DNA from: Oscillospiraceae bacterium | Lineage (GTDB): Bacteria > Bacillota > Clostridia > Oscillospirales > UBA929 | Assembly (NCBI GenBank): GCA_031271665.1 | Contig: JAISVI010000133.1 | Coordinates: 1 to 32,737, forward strand | Reading direction: 5' to 3' | DNA: 32,737 nt | Part shown: positions 26,503 through 32,737 of the stretch, in pieces | Position numbering within the stretch: the first letter of the stretch is position 1 | Layout of the letters: every line of letters begins with the position of its first letter | The notes under the pieces: model-generated | Told to the model about the DNA's origin: nothing | Database searches by the model: none | The model's input: only the letters and a program-made list of their open reading frames with translations | Translations under genes and position numbers: made by a program

Positions 26503-26846
26503 TGCGCCCCGCCTTTCAGCGCTTGCGCGAAGTCCTCGCGGTGCGGCGTGAATATGTCAAGGCAGACGCTTGCGTCCTCAAGCGCGGTAAGGCCGTGCGG
26601 TTGGTTTGCCTGCGCGTAGAAGCAGTCCCCCGCGCGAAGCACGGCCTTTTCGCCGTCCACAACGGCCTCGAAGCTGCCGCTGAGTACATAGCCGCACTGG
26701 CGGTGCGGGTGGGTATGCACTTCGCCCGTCATTCCCTTATTCCAAGTAAGCTCGACCGCCATAAGGTCGTCTGTCCAGCCCTTAACGCGCCGCCTGACGC
26801 CGTTTTCAAGGATTTCCTCTTTGCAGTCACGCGCATATACAAACAC
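26499..26846 (-). CDS. kdgF: KdgF-like cupin (unsaturated galacturonate processing)
   Basis: The 115-residue protein is a single cupin with metal ligands H44, H46, Q50 (VHTHPHRQCGYVLSG) and H84 (NQPHGL), ending DIFTPHREDF as KdgF proteins do. KdgF speeds the ring opening of the 4,5-unsaturated galacturonate released by lyases such as the neighbouring PL22 enzyme, leading to 5-keto-4-deoxyuronate. I choose GTG at 26846, which has AAGGGGG about 8 bp upstream; the open frame back to 26930 crosses the promoter. It overlaps ogl (ATGA) and heads a two-gene operon. Confidence 0.87.
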   Translation of the reverse strand: MFVYARDCKEEILENGVRRRVKGWTDDLMAVELTWNKGMTGEVHTHPHRQCGYVLSGSFEAVVDGEKAVLRAGDCFYAQANQPHGLTALEDASVCLDIFTPHREDFAQALKGGAQ

Positions 26847-26901
26847 GCCAAAACCCCCTTCTGTCTGCCGCCTGTCCCGCTTCGCGGAGACGAACAGGTG
26901 A

Positions 26902-26930
26902 ATTATACACCAGACGGAAGGGGGTGGCAA
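26902..26930 (-). promoter_or_regulatory. Promoter of kdgF-ogl
   Basis: On the minus strand, TTGCCA (26930-26925) and TATAAT (26907-26902) are 17 bp apart. The leader is about 50 nt. No obvious operator palindrome for a uronate regulator is visible around it. Confidence 0.82.
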
Positions 26931-26949
26931 GTATTTAAGAAAAATTTCC

Positions 26950-27050
26950 CGCGATTGTAGGGGGCGAGCGTCCTCAGCCGCCCGTGCGTACGGGATTTTC
27001 CGGGGCGGCGGGAACGACGTCCCGTTTTGTCAACTGCCGCGGCGCAAAAA
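26950..27050. other. Intergenic segment with repeat-like GTAGGGGGCG sequence
   Basis: This spacer between the kdgF promoter and the DUF378 terminator holds GTAGGGGGCGAGCG...AGCCGCCC at about 26956-26984 and small hairpins such as CGGGA/TCCCG near 27009-27024. The TGTAGGG start is also seen at the hairpin by the V-ATPase F gene (31831-31856). No open frame or promoter is recognised. Confidence 0.4.
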
Positions 27051-27086
27051 CGGCGGGGGACGCGTAACGTCTCCCGCCGCTTTTTT
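27051..27086. terminator. Bidirectional terminator of the DUF378 gene
   Basis: A 12-bp stem (27051-27062 with 27068-27079, one G-U) closes a CGTAA loop. It has TTTTTT on the plus side (27081-27086) and AAAAA just before it, so it ends transcription in both directions. It lies 8 bp downstream of the DUF378 stop on the minus strand. Its core, 27054-27075, recurs exactly at 5634-5655. Confidence 0.85.
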
Positions 27087-27093
27087 CGCAATC

Positions 27094-27306
27094 TCAGACG
27101 CCGTCTTCCACGCGGCGGGTTTCGCGGTCTCTGAAGAGAAGCGAAATGCACCACACGCCGGCCAGACCGATAATTGTGTAAACAATCCGGCTGAAAACCG
27201 CGCCCTGCCCGTTAAATATCCAGGCAATGACGTCAAAGCGGAAAATGCCGACAATCGCCCAACAAATCGAGCCAAGGATTACGAGCACCAATGCGACTCT
27301 GTCCAT
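27094..27306 (-). CDS. DUF378 small membrane protein
   Basis: The 70-residue protein has two membrane helices (ALVLVILGSICWAIVGIF and a second near VYTIIGLAGVWCISLLF) joined by FDVIAWIFNGQG, which is the pattern of the DUF378/YuzA family. Its function is unknown. The ATG at 27306 is set by GGAGG 5-6 bp upstream; the open frame begins 4 codons earlier only because that site reads through. It ends in a strong terminator. No clear promoter is visible in the 112 bp between it and the V-ATPase D gene, so it may be the tail of that operon. Confidence 0.85.
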   Translation of the reverse strand: MDRVALVLVILGSICWAIVGIFRFDVIAWIFNGQGAVFSRIVYTIIGLAGVWCISLLFRDRETRRVEDGV

Positions 27307-27418
27307 GATGACCTCCAAATTTTAAGCGGACTGCGTCGCAGAAGCGGTTGCCCCTGCAAGCACATGTTAGTATGCGCAATGCGACGGGGACTATACAGAG
27401 GGCGGAAACGCGGGGAAA

Positions 27419-28030
27419 TCAGCCGCCCTTCATCGCCTTTATGACTTTAAGGCGCGAGAACTCCTCGCGCTCTTTCTCCTCAAGGGCGTCGGTTATGAAC
27501 TTTACGCTTTGCGTAAATTCGGGGATCATAATGTTTTGAAGGGCGTTGGCGCGCTTCTGCGTTTTTTTGATGGCCACGGCAAGGCGGTAGATGGAAATCT
27601 CCACCTCGGCAAGCTCGCGGGTAAGGCGCTTTACGCGGACAAAGCCCGCCTTTGCCTCGTCAAGGCGGGAGTTTGTAAGCGCGAAGCCGTAGGGGACGGA
27701 CGTCTCCTCGCCCTCCTCGGCGGTGACGGTGGGGATTTCCACGCCCATAACGCTTCTGAAGCGTATTGAAACGGAAATATCCGGCGGGATGCTCGCCGCG
27801 AGATCCATGTTCTGGCCAAGGGTTATGTTGGCCGAGCGCAGCGCGCCGTAAGCGGCGGAGAAGGTGGAGTCTATGCGCCCCTGGATATCCGCCGCGCGGC
27901 CGAGAAGCCCCATTATCTCGCGGATAAGGATATTGCGCTTGCGATCCATAAGGTCATAGCCAAGCCGCGCAAGCGCCAGAGAGCGCTTAAGCGTCATAAG
28001 GTTTCCCTTCGTGGGTATAACGTTCGGCAC
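27419..28030 (-). CDS. ntpD: V/A-type ATPase subunit D
   Basis: The 203-residue protein is the central-stalk D subunit: it opens with VIPTKGNLMTLKRSLALARLGYDLMDRKRNIL and is almost entirely long helices, which form the coiled-coil rotor shaft inside the A3B3 head. GTG at 28030 has AGGGGGCG upstream. It starts 11 bp after the B subunit gene and is the last recognised ATPase gene of the run. Confidence 0.94.
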   Translation of the reverse strand: MPNVIPTKGNLMTLKRSLALARLGYDLMDRKRNILIREIMGLLGRAADIQGRIDSTFSAAYGALRSANITLGQNMDLAASIPPDISVSIRFRSVMGVEIPTVTAEEGEETSVPYGFALTNSRLDEAKAGFVRVKRLTRELAEVEISIYRLAVAIKKTQKRANALQNIMIPEFTQSVKFITDALEEKEREEFSRLKVIKAMKGG

Positions 28031-28041
28031 GGTATCGCCCC

Positions 28042-29442
28042 CTATACGTTCCCGCGCAGCGCGATCGCGCCGTCTTCCTGATAGTATTTGCGCAGAAGCA
28101 CCTCGTCCACGCGGTCAAGCTCTTCCTTGGGAAGCACGCTTAAAGCCTGCCACCCAAGCTCAAGGGTTTGGTCTATCGAACGGTTTTCCTCGGAACCCTG
28201 ACGCACGAAATAATCCTCGAAAAGCCGTCCGAACTCCATGTATTTTTTATCAAGGTCGCTAAGCTCGTCCTCGCCGATGACGCTTGCAAGGTTTCTTGCC
28301 TCCTGCACGCGGGCGTAGGAGGAAAAAAGCTGATTGCTAAGGGCGGGGTGATCCTCGCGGGTAAAGCCCTTGCCGATGCCGTCTTTCATAAGGCGCGAAA
28401 GCGAGGGCAGCACCGCCACCGGCGGATAAACGCCCGCCTGGTCAAGGCCGCGCTCAAGCACGATTTGCCCCTCGGTAATATATCCGGTAAGGTCGGGGAT
28501 GGGGTGGGTGATGTCGTCGTTCGGCATCGTCAGTATCGGCACCTGCGTCACCGAACCCGCGCCGCCGTGCAGTATGCCCGCCCGCTCGTAAAGCGCGGCA
28601 AGGTCGGAGTACAGATAGCTTGGGTATCCCTTGCGCGAGGGTATCTCCCCCTTGGAGGAGGAGAACTCGCGAAGCGCCTCGCAGTAAGAACTCATGTCCG
28701 TCATGATGACAAGGACGTGGAAGCCGCACGAAAACGCAAGGTACTCGGCCGCCGTAAGCGCGCAGCGCGGGGCGAGAATGCGCTCGATAATCGGGTCGGA
28801 GGCAAGGTTCATAAACATGACAACGCGCTGAAGCGCGCCGGAATCCTCGAAGCTCTTCCTGAAAAAATCGGCGGTGTCGTTCTTTACGCCCATGGCGCAG
28901 AAAATAATCGCGAACTCCCCATCGTCGTCCGGCACATGCGCCTGGCGGACGATCTGTGCGGCCAATTCGCTGTGTTTAAGCCCCGCGCCGGAAAAGATGG
29001 GCAGTTTTTGCCCCCGGATAAGCGTGGACATTCCGTCCACGGCGGAAATGCCCGTGTATATGCACGAACGCGGGTACTTGCGGCTTACCGGGTTTATCGC
29101 GCCGGCGTTGATGCCGCGCCTTTCCTCGGGGTAAAACTCGCCAAGGCCGTCCGCCGGGCGGCCCGCGCCGCTGAACACGCGTCCGAGCATCTCGCGCGAA
29201 AGCGCAAGCTCCATCGGCCTTCCGGTAAAGCTTGTGCGGACGTTTTCAAGGGAAAGGGCGCGCGTACCCTCGAAAAGCTGTATGACGGCGCGCCCGCCGT
29301 CAAGCATGATAACGCGCCCAAAGCGCCTTTCGCCGCCCGGAAGCCTAAGCTCGCACATCTCCTCGTACCCGACGCCCGTCACGCCGTCAAGGACGACAAG
29401 CGGGCCGCGTATCTCCTGAAGCCCGATATATTCCATACGCAT
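28042..29442 (-). CDS. ntpB: V/A-type ATPase subunit B (regulatory/non-catalytic)
   Basis: The 466-residue protein has the beta-barrel start ([25 protein letters not shown]), the nucleotide-domain text [19 protein letters not shown] in place of a true Walker A, and [34 protein letters not shown] typical of B subunits. It lacks the GxxGxGKT loop, as expected for the non-catalytic subunit. It alternates with A in the hexameric head. The ATG shares one base with the A stop (TAATG). Confidence 0.96.
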   Translation of the reverse strand: MRMEYIGLQEIRGPLVVLDGVTGVGYEEMCELRLPGGERRFGRVIMLDGGRAVIQLFEGTRALSLENVRTSFTGRPMELALSREMLGRVFSGAGRPADGLGEFYPEERRGINAGAINPVSRKYPRSCIYTGISAVDGMSTLIRGQKLPIFSGAGLKHSELAAQIVRQAHVPDDDGEFAIIFCAMGVKNDTADFFRKSFEDSGALQRVVMFMNLASDPIIERILAPRCALTAAEYLAFSCGFHVLVIMTDMSSYCEALREFSSSKGEIPSRKGYPSYLYSDLAALYERAGILHGGAGSVTQVPILTMPNDDITHPIPDLTGYITEGQIVLERGLDQAGVYPPVAVLPSLSRLMKDGIGKGFTREDHPALSNQLFSSYARVQEARNLASVIGEDELSDLDKKYMEFGRLFEDYFVRQGSEENRSIDQTLELGWQALSVLPKEELDRVDEVLLRKYYQEDGAIALRGNV

Positions 29443-31196
29443 TAACGGTTTGCCTCCAATACCTGCCCCACGGCAGCGTCGATTTCAAGGCGCACGTCGT
29501 CGAACAAAATAAGCTGGTCGTTCGGGATGTCATACTTAATGCGTATCAGCCTTTCAAAAATGCCGGTTTCTTTAAGGCGGTTTATCGGTATGCCGTGTTC
29601 GGCAAGTCTTTTGGCCTCGTCATACAGGTGCAGAATCACGCCCATCATAAGCTTCTGCTTCTCAATCGGTACATAGGTGTCCGTTTCATGATAGGCGTTC
29701 TGCTGAAGAAAGCCAAGTCTGGCGGCGCGCGCGCACTCGATTGTAAGCTTTTGCTCTTCGGGCAGGATGTCCGCGCCGATAAGCTTCACAATCTCCATAA
29801 GCTTCGACTCTTCGCCAAGCAGCCTTGCAAGACGGCCGCGCAGCCCGGCAAACTCGCGCCCAAGGGTTTCCTCGTACCACGGGGCAAGGTCTTCTATATA
29901 CTCCGAGTAAGAGGTAATCCAGTTTATCGCGGGAAAATGCCGCGCGTAGGCAAGCTGGCGGTCAAGCGCCCAGAAGGCGCGCACGAAGCGCTTTGTGTTC
30001 TGGGTGACGGGTTCCGAAAAATCACCGCCCTGCGGCGAAACCGCGCCGATTACGGTGACAGAGCCTTCAAGCCCGCCAAGAGTGACCATATACCCGGCGC
30101 GTTCGTAAAACTCGGCAAGGCGGCTTGGCAGATAGGCGGGGAATCCCTCTTCGGCGGGCATTTCCTCAAGCCTTCCGGATATCTCGCGCAGCGCCTCGGC
30201 CCAGCGGCTTGTCGAGTCGGCCATAACCGCCACGTGATAGCCCATGTCGCGGTAGTATTCCGCGATGGTCATGCCGGTGTAGACCGACGCCTCGCGCGCC
30301 GCCACGGGCATGTTAGAGGTGTTTGCGATAAGCACGGTGCGGTCGAGAAGCGGCTTGCCGCTTTTGGGGTCAAGCAGCTCGCCGAACTCTTCAAGCACTT
30401 GGGTCATCTCGTTTCCGCGCTCGCCGCAGCCGAGATAGACGATGATGTCCGCGTCGCTCCATTTCGCAAGCTGGTGCTGGGTGATGGTCTTGCCCGCGCC
30501 GAAGGGGCCGGGTATCGCGGCGCAGCCGCCCTTCGCCACCGGGAAAAGCGTGTCTATTACGCGCTGACCCGTGATAAGGGGCTTGCGTATGGGAAGGCGG
30601 CTTGCCACCGGGCGCGGCTTCCTTATCGGCCAGCGCTGGGAAAGCGTAAGCTCGTGCGTGTTGCCCCGCGCGTCGCGCAGGGTAAGGATAACGTCGTTTA
30701 CGGTATACTTTCCGCTTGGCGCGGCGGTCACGACCGTGCCGTCAAGCGGCGATATGCAGCGATGCCGGATAATGCCCGTTTCGGGGCAGGAGGCAAAGCA
30801 GCTTCCGGCGGAGATTTCCTCCCCGGCGGACACGCTTACCGTGACGTCCCACTTTTTTTCGCCGTCAAGGGCGCTAAGGTTGACCCCGCGCCCGATAAAG
30901 GCGCCCGTGACGCCCTCTATCGCTTTAAGAGGGCGCGCGATGCCGTCGAAAATATTATGAAGAAGCCCCGGGCCAAGCTGTACGGAAAGCGGCCCTCCGG
31001 CGGCCTGGGCGGCGTCGCCGGGACGAAGCCCCTCGGTGTCCTCGTACACCTGGACGACCGCGTCGCTGTCCGAAATGCCCACAACCTCGCCGATAAGGCG
31101 GGTTTTGCCGACAAAGACCGTCTCCATCATCATAAGGCCGCTTCCGCCGCGCAGCTTTACGACGGGGCCGTTTACGCCGTGTACCGTATAGCTCAT
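29442..31196 (-). CDS. ntpA: V/A-type ATPase subunit A (catalytic)
   Basis: The 584-residue protein is the catalytic subunit: Walker A GPFGAGKT at residues 230-237, the bulge (non-homologous) region characteristic of A before it, [16 protein letters not shown], then [35 protein letters not shown]. It hydrolyses or makes ATP coupled to ion movement. Its ATG overlaps the E stop by 4 bp (ATGA), and its stop overlaps the B start, so A and B are translated in step. Confidence 0.97.
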   Translation of the reverse strand: MSYTVHGVNGPVVKLRGGSGLMMMETVFVGKTRLIGEVVGISDSDAVVQVYEDTEGLRPGDAAQAAGGPLSVQLGPGLLHNIFDGIARPLKAIEGVTGAFIGRGVNLSALDGEKKWDVTVSVSAGEEISAGSCFASCPETGIIRHRCISPLDGTVVTAAPSGKYTVNDVILTLRDARGNTHELTLSQRWPIRKPRPVASRLPIRKPLITGQRVIDTLFPVAKGGCAAIPGPFGAGKTITQHQLAKWSDADIIVYLGCGERGNEMTQVLEEFGELLDPKSGKPLLDRTVLIANTSNMPVAAREASVYTGMTIAEYYRDMGYHVAVMADSTSRWAEALREISGRLEEMPAEEGFPAYLPSRLAEFYERAGYMVTLGGLEGSVTVIGAVSPQGGDFSEPVTQNTKRFVRAFWALDRQLAYARHFPAINWITSYSEYIEDLAPWYEETLGREFAGLRGRLARLLGEESKLMEIVKLIGADILPEEQKLTIECARAARLGFLQQNAYHETDTYVPIEKQKLMMGVILHLYDEAKRLAEHGIPINRLKETGIFERLIRIKYDIPNDQLILFDDVRLEIDAAVGQVLEANR

Positions 31197-31816
31197 ACGT
31201 CTTTCTCCCGCGCCTCGTTTTTGCGCATCTCCGGGCCGAAAAGCTCGGAAAACCTTTCGGAAAGCTCGCCAAGGGTGGTGTCAAAGCTTTCGTCGATCTG
31301 CAAACGCTTCTGCGGACACGCCGCGATAATCCCGCCCAAGATAAAGTCGCCCTTGGCGAAGCTTATCCCACATGGCGGGTTTTTAGGGGCGAGCTTACCC
31401 GCGAGGGGCATGTCCTCGTCACGCAGGTAAACGACCGTTTCCGCCGCGAAAGTCTGCGCGGCGCGAAGCGTAAGAGAGCGCAGAAGGTCTGCGTAGGCGT
31501 CGGTCTTTACGAACGCCGCAAGTCTTTCGCGCACCGCGCCAAGCACGCTTTCGCCCATCTCCGCGCGGCGTTTGGCAAGGGCGCGCTTACTCTCCATTAT
31601 CTTCTTTGAAATGCGCCGACCGGACTCGCCGCGTATGCGCGAAACCTCGTTCTTTATATAGCGGAAGGACTCGGCAAGCGCCTCGTCCTCGGCGGAGGTA
31701 AGCATACTCTCGCTTTCAAGGCGGATGTCTTCGTATATCTTTTTGGATTCGTTAAGCGCGTCGGCTCTTATAACCGACGTGAAGCGGTCAAGCTTATGCT
31801 CTCGCTGTTCGGGCAA
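31193..31816 (-). CDS. ntpE: V/A-type ATPase subunit E (peripheral stalk)
   Basis: The 207-residue protein has a long charged helical N-terminal half (residues about 15-100) and a compact C-terminal half with GGIIAACPQKRLQIDESFDTTLGELSERF, the pattern of the E stator subunit. I choose TTG at 31816, with GGGGAG 8 bp upstream; a GTG at 31825 would leave no spacing from that site. A 7-bp GC hairpin (31831-31850) lies between the F stop and this site. Confidence 0.88.
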   Translation of the reverse strand: MPEQREHKLDRFTSVIRADALNESKKIYEDIRLESESMLTSAEDEALAESFRYIKNEVSRIRGESGRRISKKIMESKRALAKRRAEMGESVLGAVRERLAAFVKTDAYADLLRSLTLRAAQTFAAETVVYLRDEDMPLAGKLAPKNPPCGISFAKGDFILGGIIAACPQKRLQIDESFDTTLGELSERFSELFGPEMRKNEAREKDV

Positions 31817-31830
31817 GCAAATCACTCCCC

Positions 31831-31850
31831 GGCCGGACGGTAATCCGGCC
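31831..31850 (-). repeat. Hairpin between the F and E subunit genes
   Basis: GGCCGGA (31831-31837) and TCCGGCC (31844-31850) are perfect complements around a 6-nt loop. It immediately follows the F subunit TAG stop and precedes the E ribosome binding site. It has no T-run, so it is more likely an inserted repeat or RNA-processing/stability hairpin than a terminator. Confidence 0.7.
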
Positions 31851-32159
31851 CTACAGTTTTACGCCGATTGCCTCGCGGACATAGCGCGTGATAGAGTCCG
31901 GGCTTCGTCCCGTGCCGTGCCGCCCGGGAATCTCGACAACCAAAGTGCGCGTATGGCGCAGTTTAAGGTCGTCGATAAGCTGCGGGCAAAGCGCCGCCAG
32001 ATTCTCGCTTATCAGTATAACGCCGACGGACGTGTCCGCGATACAGTCCGCAAGCGCCCCGCGCACAGCCTCCGCGTCGCGCGCGAGTACGCCCTCGACC
32101 CCCGCAAGACGCAGTCCGAGCAGGGTGTCGGCGCTGTCGGAGATAAGGAAGTATCGCAT
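31851..32159 (-). CDS. ntpF: V/A-type ATPase subunit F
   Basis: The 102-residue protein matches the small F subunit: it begins RYFLISDSADTLLGLRLAGVEG and contains VGVILISENLA, ending VVEIPGRHG...ITRYVREAIGVKL. F binds D in the rotor stalk. Its ATG shares a base with the K stop (TGATG). The TAG stop abuts a hairpin. Confidence 0.92.
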   Translation of the reverse strand: MRYFLISDSADTLLGLRLAGVEGVLARDAEAVRGALADCIADTSVGVILISENLAALCPQLIDDLKLRHTRTLVVEIPGRHGTGRSPDSITRYVREAIGVKL

Positions 32160-32590
32160 CAGAATCTGGAAAGGATCATAAACGAAATAATCATGCCGTA
32201 AAGCGCGATACCCTCGGCAAGCCCGACGAAGATAAGCGCCTTTCCGAACATCTTCTCGTTTTCGCTTAACGCGCCAAGCGCCGCCGAGGCCGAGGCGGAA
32301 ACGGCGATCCCGCCGCCGATGCCGCTTAACCCCGTGGCAAGCGCCGCGGCGATCATGCCGAAGGAGACGTCGGTAACGCCGCCCAAAGCGCCCGCCGTTT
32401 CCTCGCCCGCCGCGAACGCGCCGGTCATGTTAAGCCCCACAAGCGCCGCGCCCACGCCGAAGAACGCGATTATCTGCATGATAAGCCGGGTCTTCACCGG
32501 CTTTTTTGCCGTGTGCCGCCTGTAAATAAGATACAGCGGCGTAAGCAGTACCGCGACGATCGCGGCGGCGCTGAACATTTCGAATCCCAT
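32159..32590 (-). CDS. ntpK: V/A-type ATPase subunit K (membrane ring)
   Basis: The 143-residue protein has four hydrophobic segments: near residues 6-23, 35-62, 77-108 and 117-140. The last holds VGLAEGIALYG with the ion-binding glutamate E126. It forms the membrane rotor ring. Only this one functional carboxylate hairpin is visible; the first two segments are a leader hairpin. I see no clear glutamine in the partner helix, so sodium versus proton specificity cannot be called. AGAGGTAG lies 6 bp before the ATG. The I subunit and any C subunit would lie outside the window. Confidence 0.92.
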   Translation of the reverse strand: MGFEMFSAAAIVAVLLTPLYLIYRRHTAKKPVKTRLIMQIIAFFGVGAALVGLNMTGAFAAGEETAGALGGVTDVSFGMIAAALATGLSGIGGGIAVSASASAALGALSENEKMFGKALIFVGLAEGIALYGMIISFMILSRF

Positions 32591-32629
32591 GACTACTACC
32601 TCTTTCTTCTGTCAGTTACCTCTAAAACC

Positions 32630-32737
32630 CCCGCTCCGGCTTGCGATGCTCGATGGCGGCAGACGTCTGCCGCCCCGACGGCAGAGCCGCCTGTTCGCCA
32701 GCGCTGCGCTCGTTTTTGTTCGGCTATGCCGAACAAA
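32630..32737. repeat. Dispersed repeat at the window edge, family of 17123-17223
   Basis: Bases 32630-32649 are identical to 17135-17154, and 32688-32714 match 17166-17192 with one mismatch. Between them is a perfect 20-bp palindrome at 32655-32674. The window ends in a 10-bp perfect hairpin (32715-32724 with 32728-32737). It lies upstream of the K subunit gene; no open frame is visible in the last 147 bases. Confidence 0.8.

Noticed and set aside
29595-31430. Very long open frame (611 codons) on the plus strand opposite the V-ATPase A gene
   Set aside because: It is antisense to a certain gene, rich in Arg, His and Gly, and shows no domain; GC-rich codon use leaves the opposite frame open.

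Overview
This 32.7 kb window comes from a GC-rich, probably anaerobic member of the Clostridia (Firmicutes). The evidence is a V/A-type ATPase operon, a FabV-type enoyl-CoA reductase, an SLH-domain surface protein, a clostridial-type GluRS beside GlnRS, strong AGGAGG-like ribosome binding sites and canonical TTGACA-17-TATAAT promoters. Species and family cannot be fixed from the sequence. I see no rRNA, tRNA, CRISPR array, prophage or transposase. Most of the window is housekeeping.

Region by region: (1) 1-5619, plus strand: 3' part of an isocitrate dehydrogenase gene, an exported SLH protein, gpsA, a dCMP-deaminase-like protein, a beta-CASP metallo-beta-lactamase protein and a GFA/CENP-V-like protein. 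Most of these genes overlap or nearly touch. (2) 5733-13533, minus strand: aspS, malQ, recJ and relA/spoT, read leftward. (3) 13634-17116, plus strand: gltX and glnS overlapping by 4 bp behind their own promoter, with a likely terminator. (4) 17123-19640, minus strand: fabV and a GT4 glycosyltransferase, the latter bounded by inverted copies of one repeat. (5) 19676-22558: an orphan cheW, a divergent class II aldolase with altered active-site residues, a zinc-ribbon membrane protein and an unrecognised protein. (6) 22501-23402, minus strand: a visibly AT-richer DUF4160-DUF2442 pair coupled to an orphan FeoB-associated Cys-rich protein. (7) 23399-25080: divergent yihY and prmA, 14 bp apart. (8) 25072-26930: two repeat elements, then an oligogalacturonate lyase (PL22) and KdgF-like cupin operon. 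(9) 27051-32590: a DUF378 protein with a bidirectional terminator, then V-ATPase genes in the order K-F-E-A-B-D, read leftward, without subunit C.

The least ordinary feature is a set of small non-coding inverted-repeat elements, about 70-180 bp each. Several share sequence with one another, and several sit exactly on gene ends so that the gene's stop codon lies inside the element (icd, GT4, fabV, prmA, ogl). One pair of near-identical inverted arms encloses the GT4 gene. Other leads are the aldolase with substituted metal-ligand positions, the DUF4160/DUF2442/FeoB-associated cluster, and the missing V-ATPase C subunit. All function assignments come from reading motifs; no database search was run.
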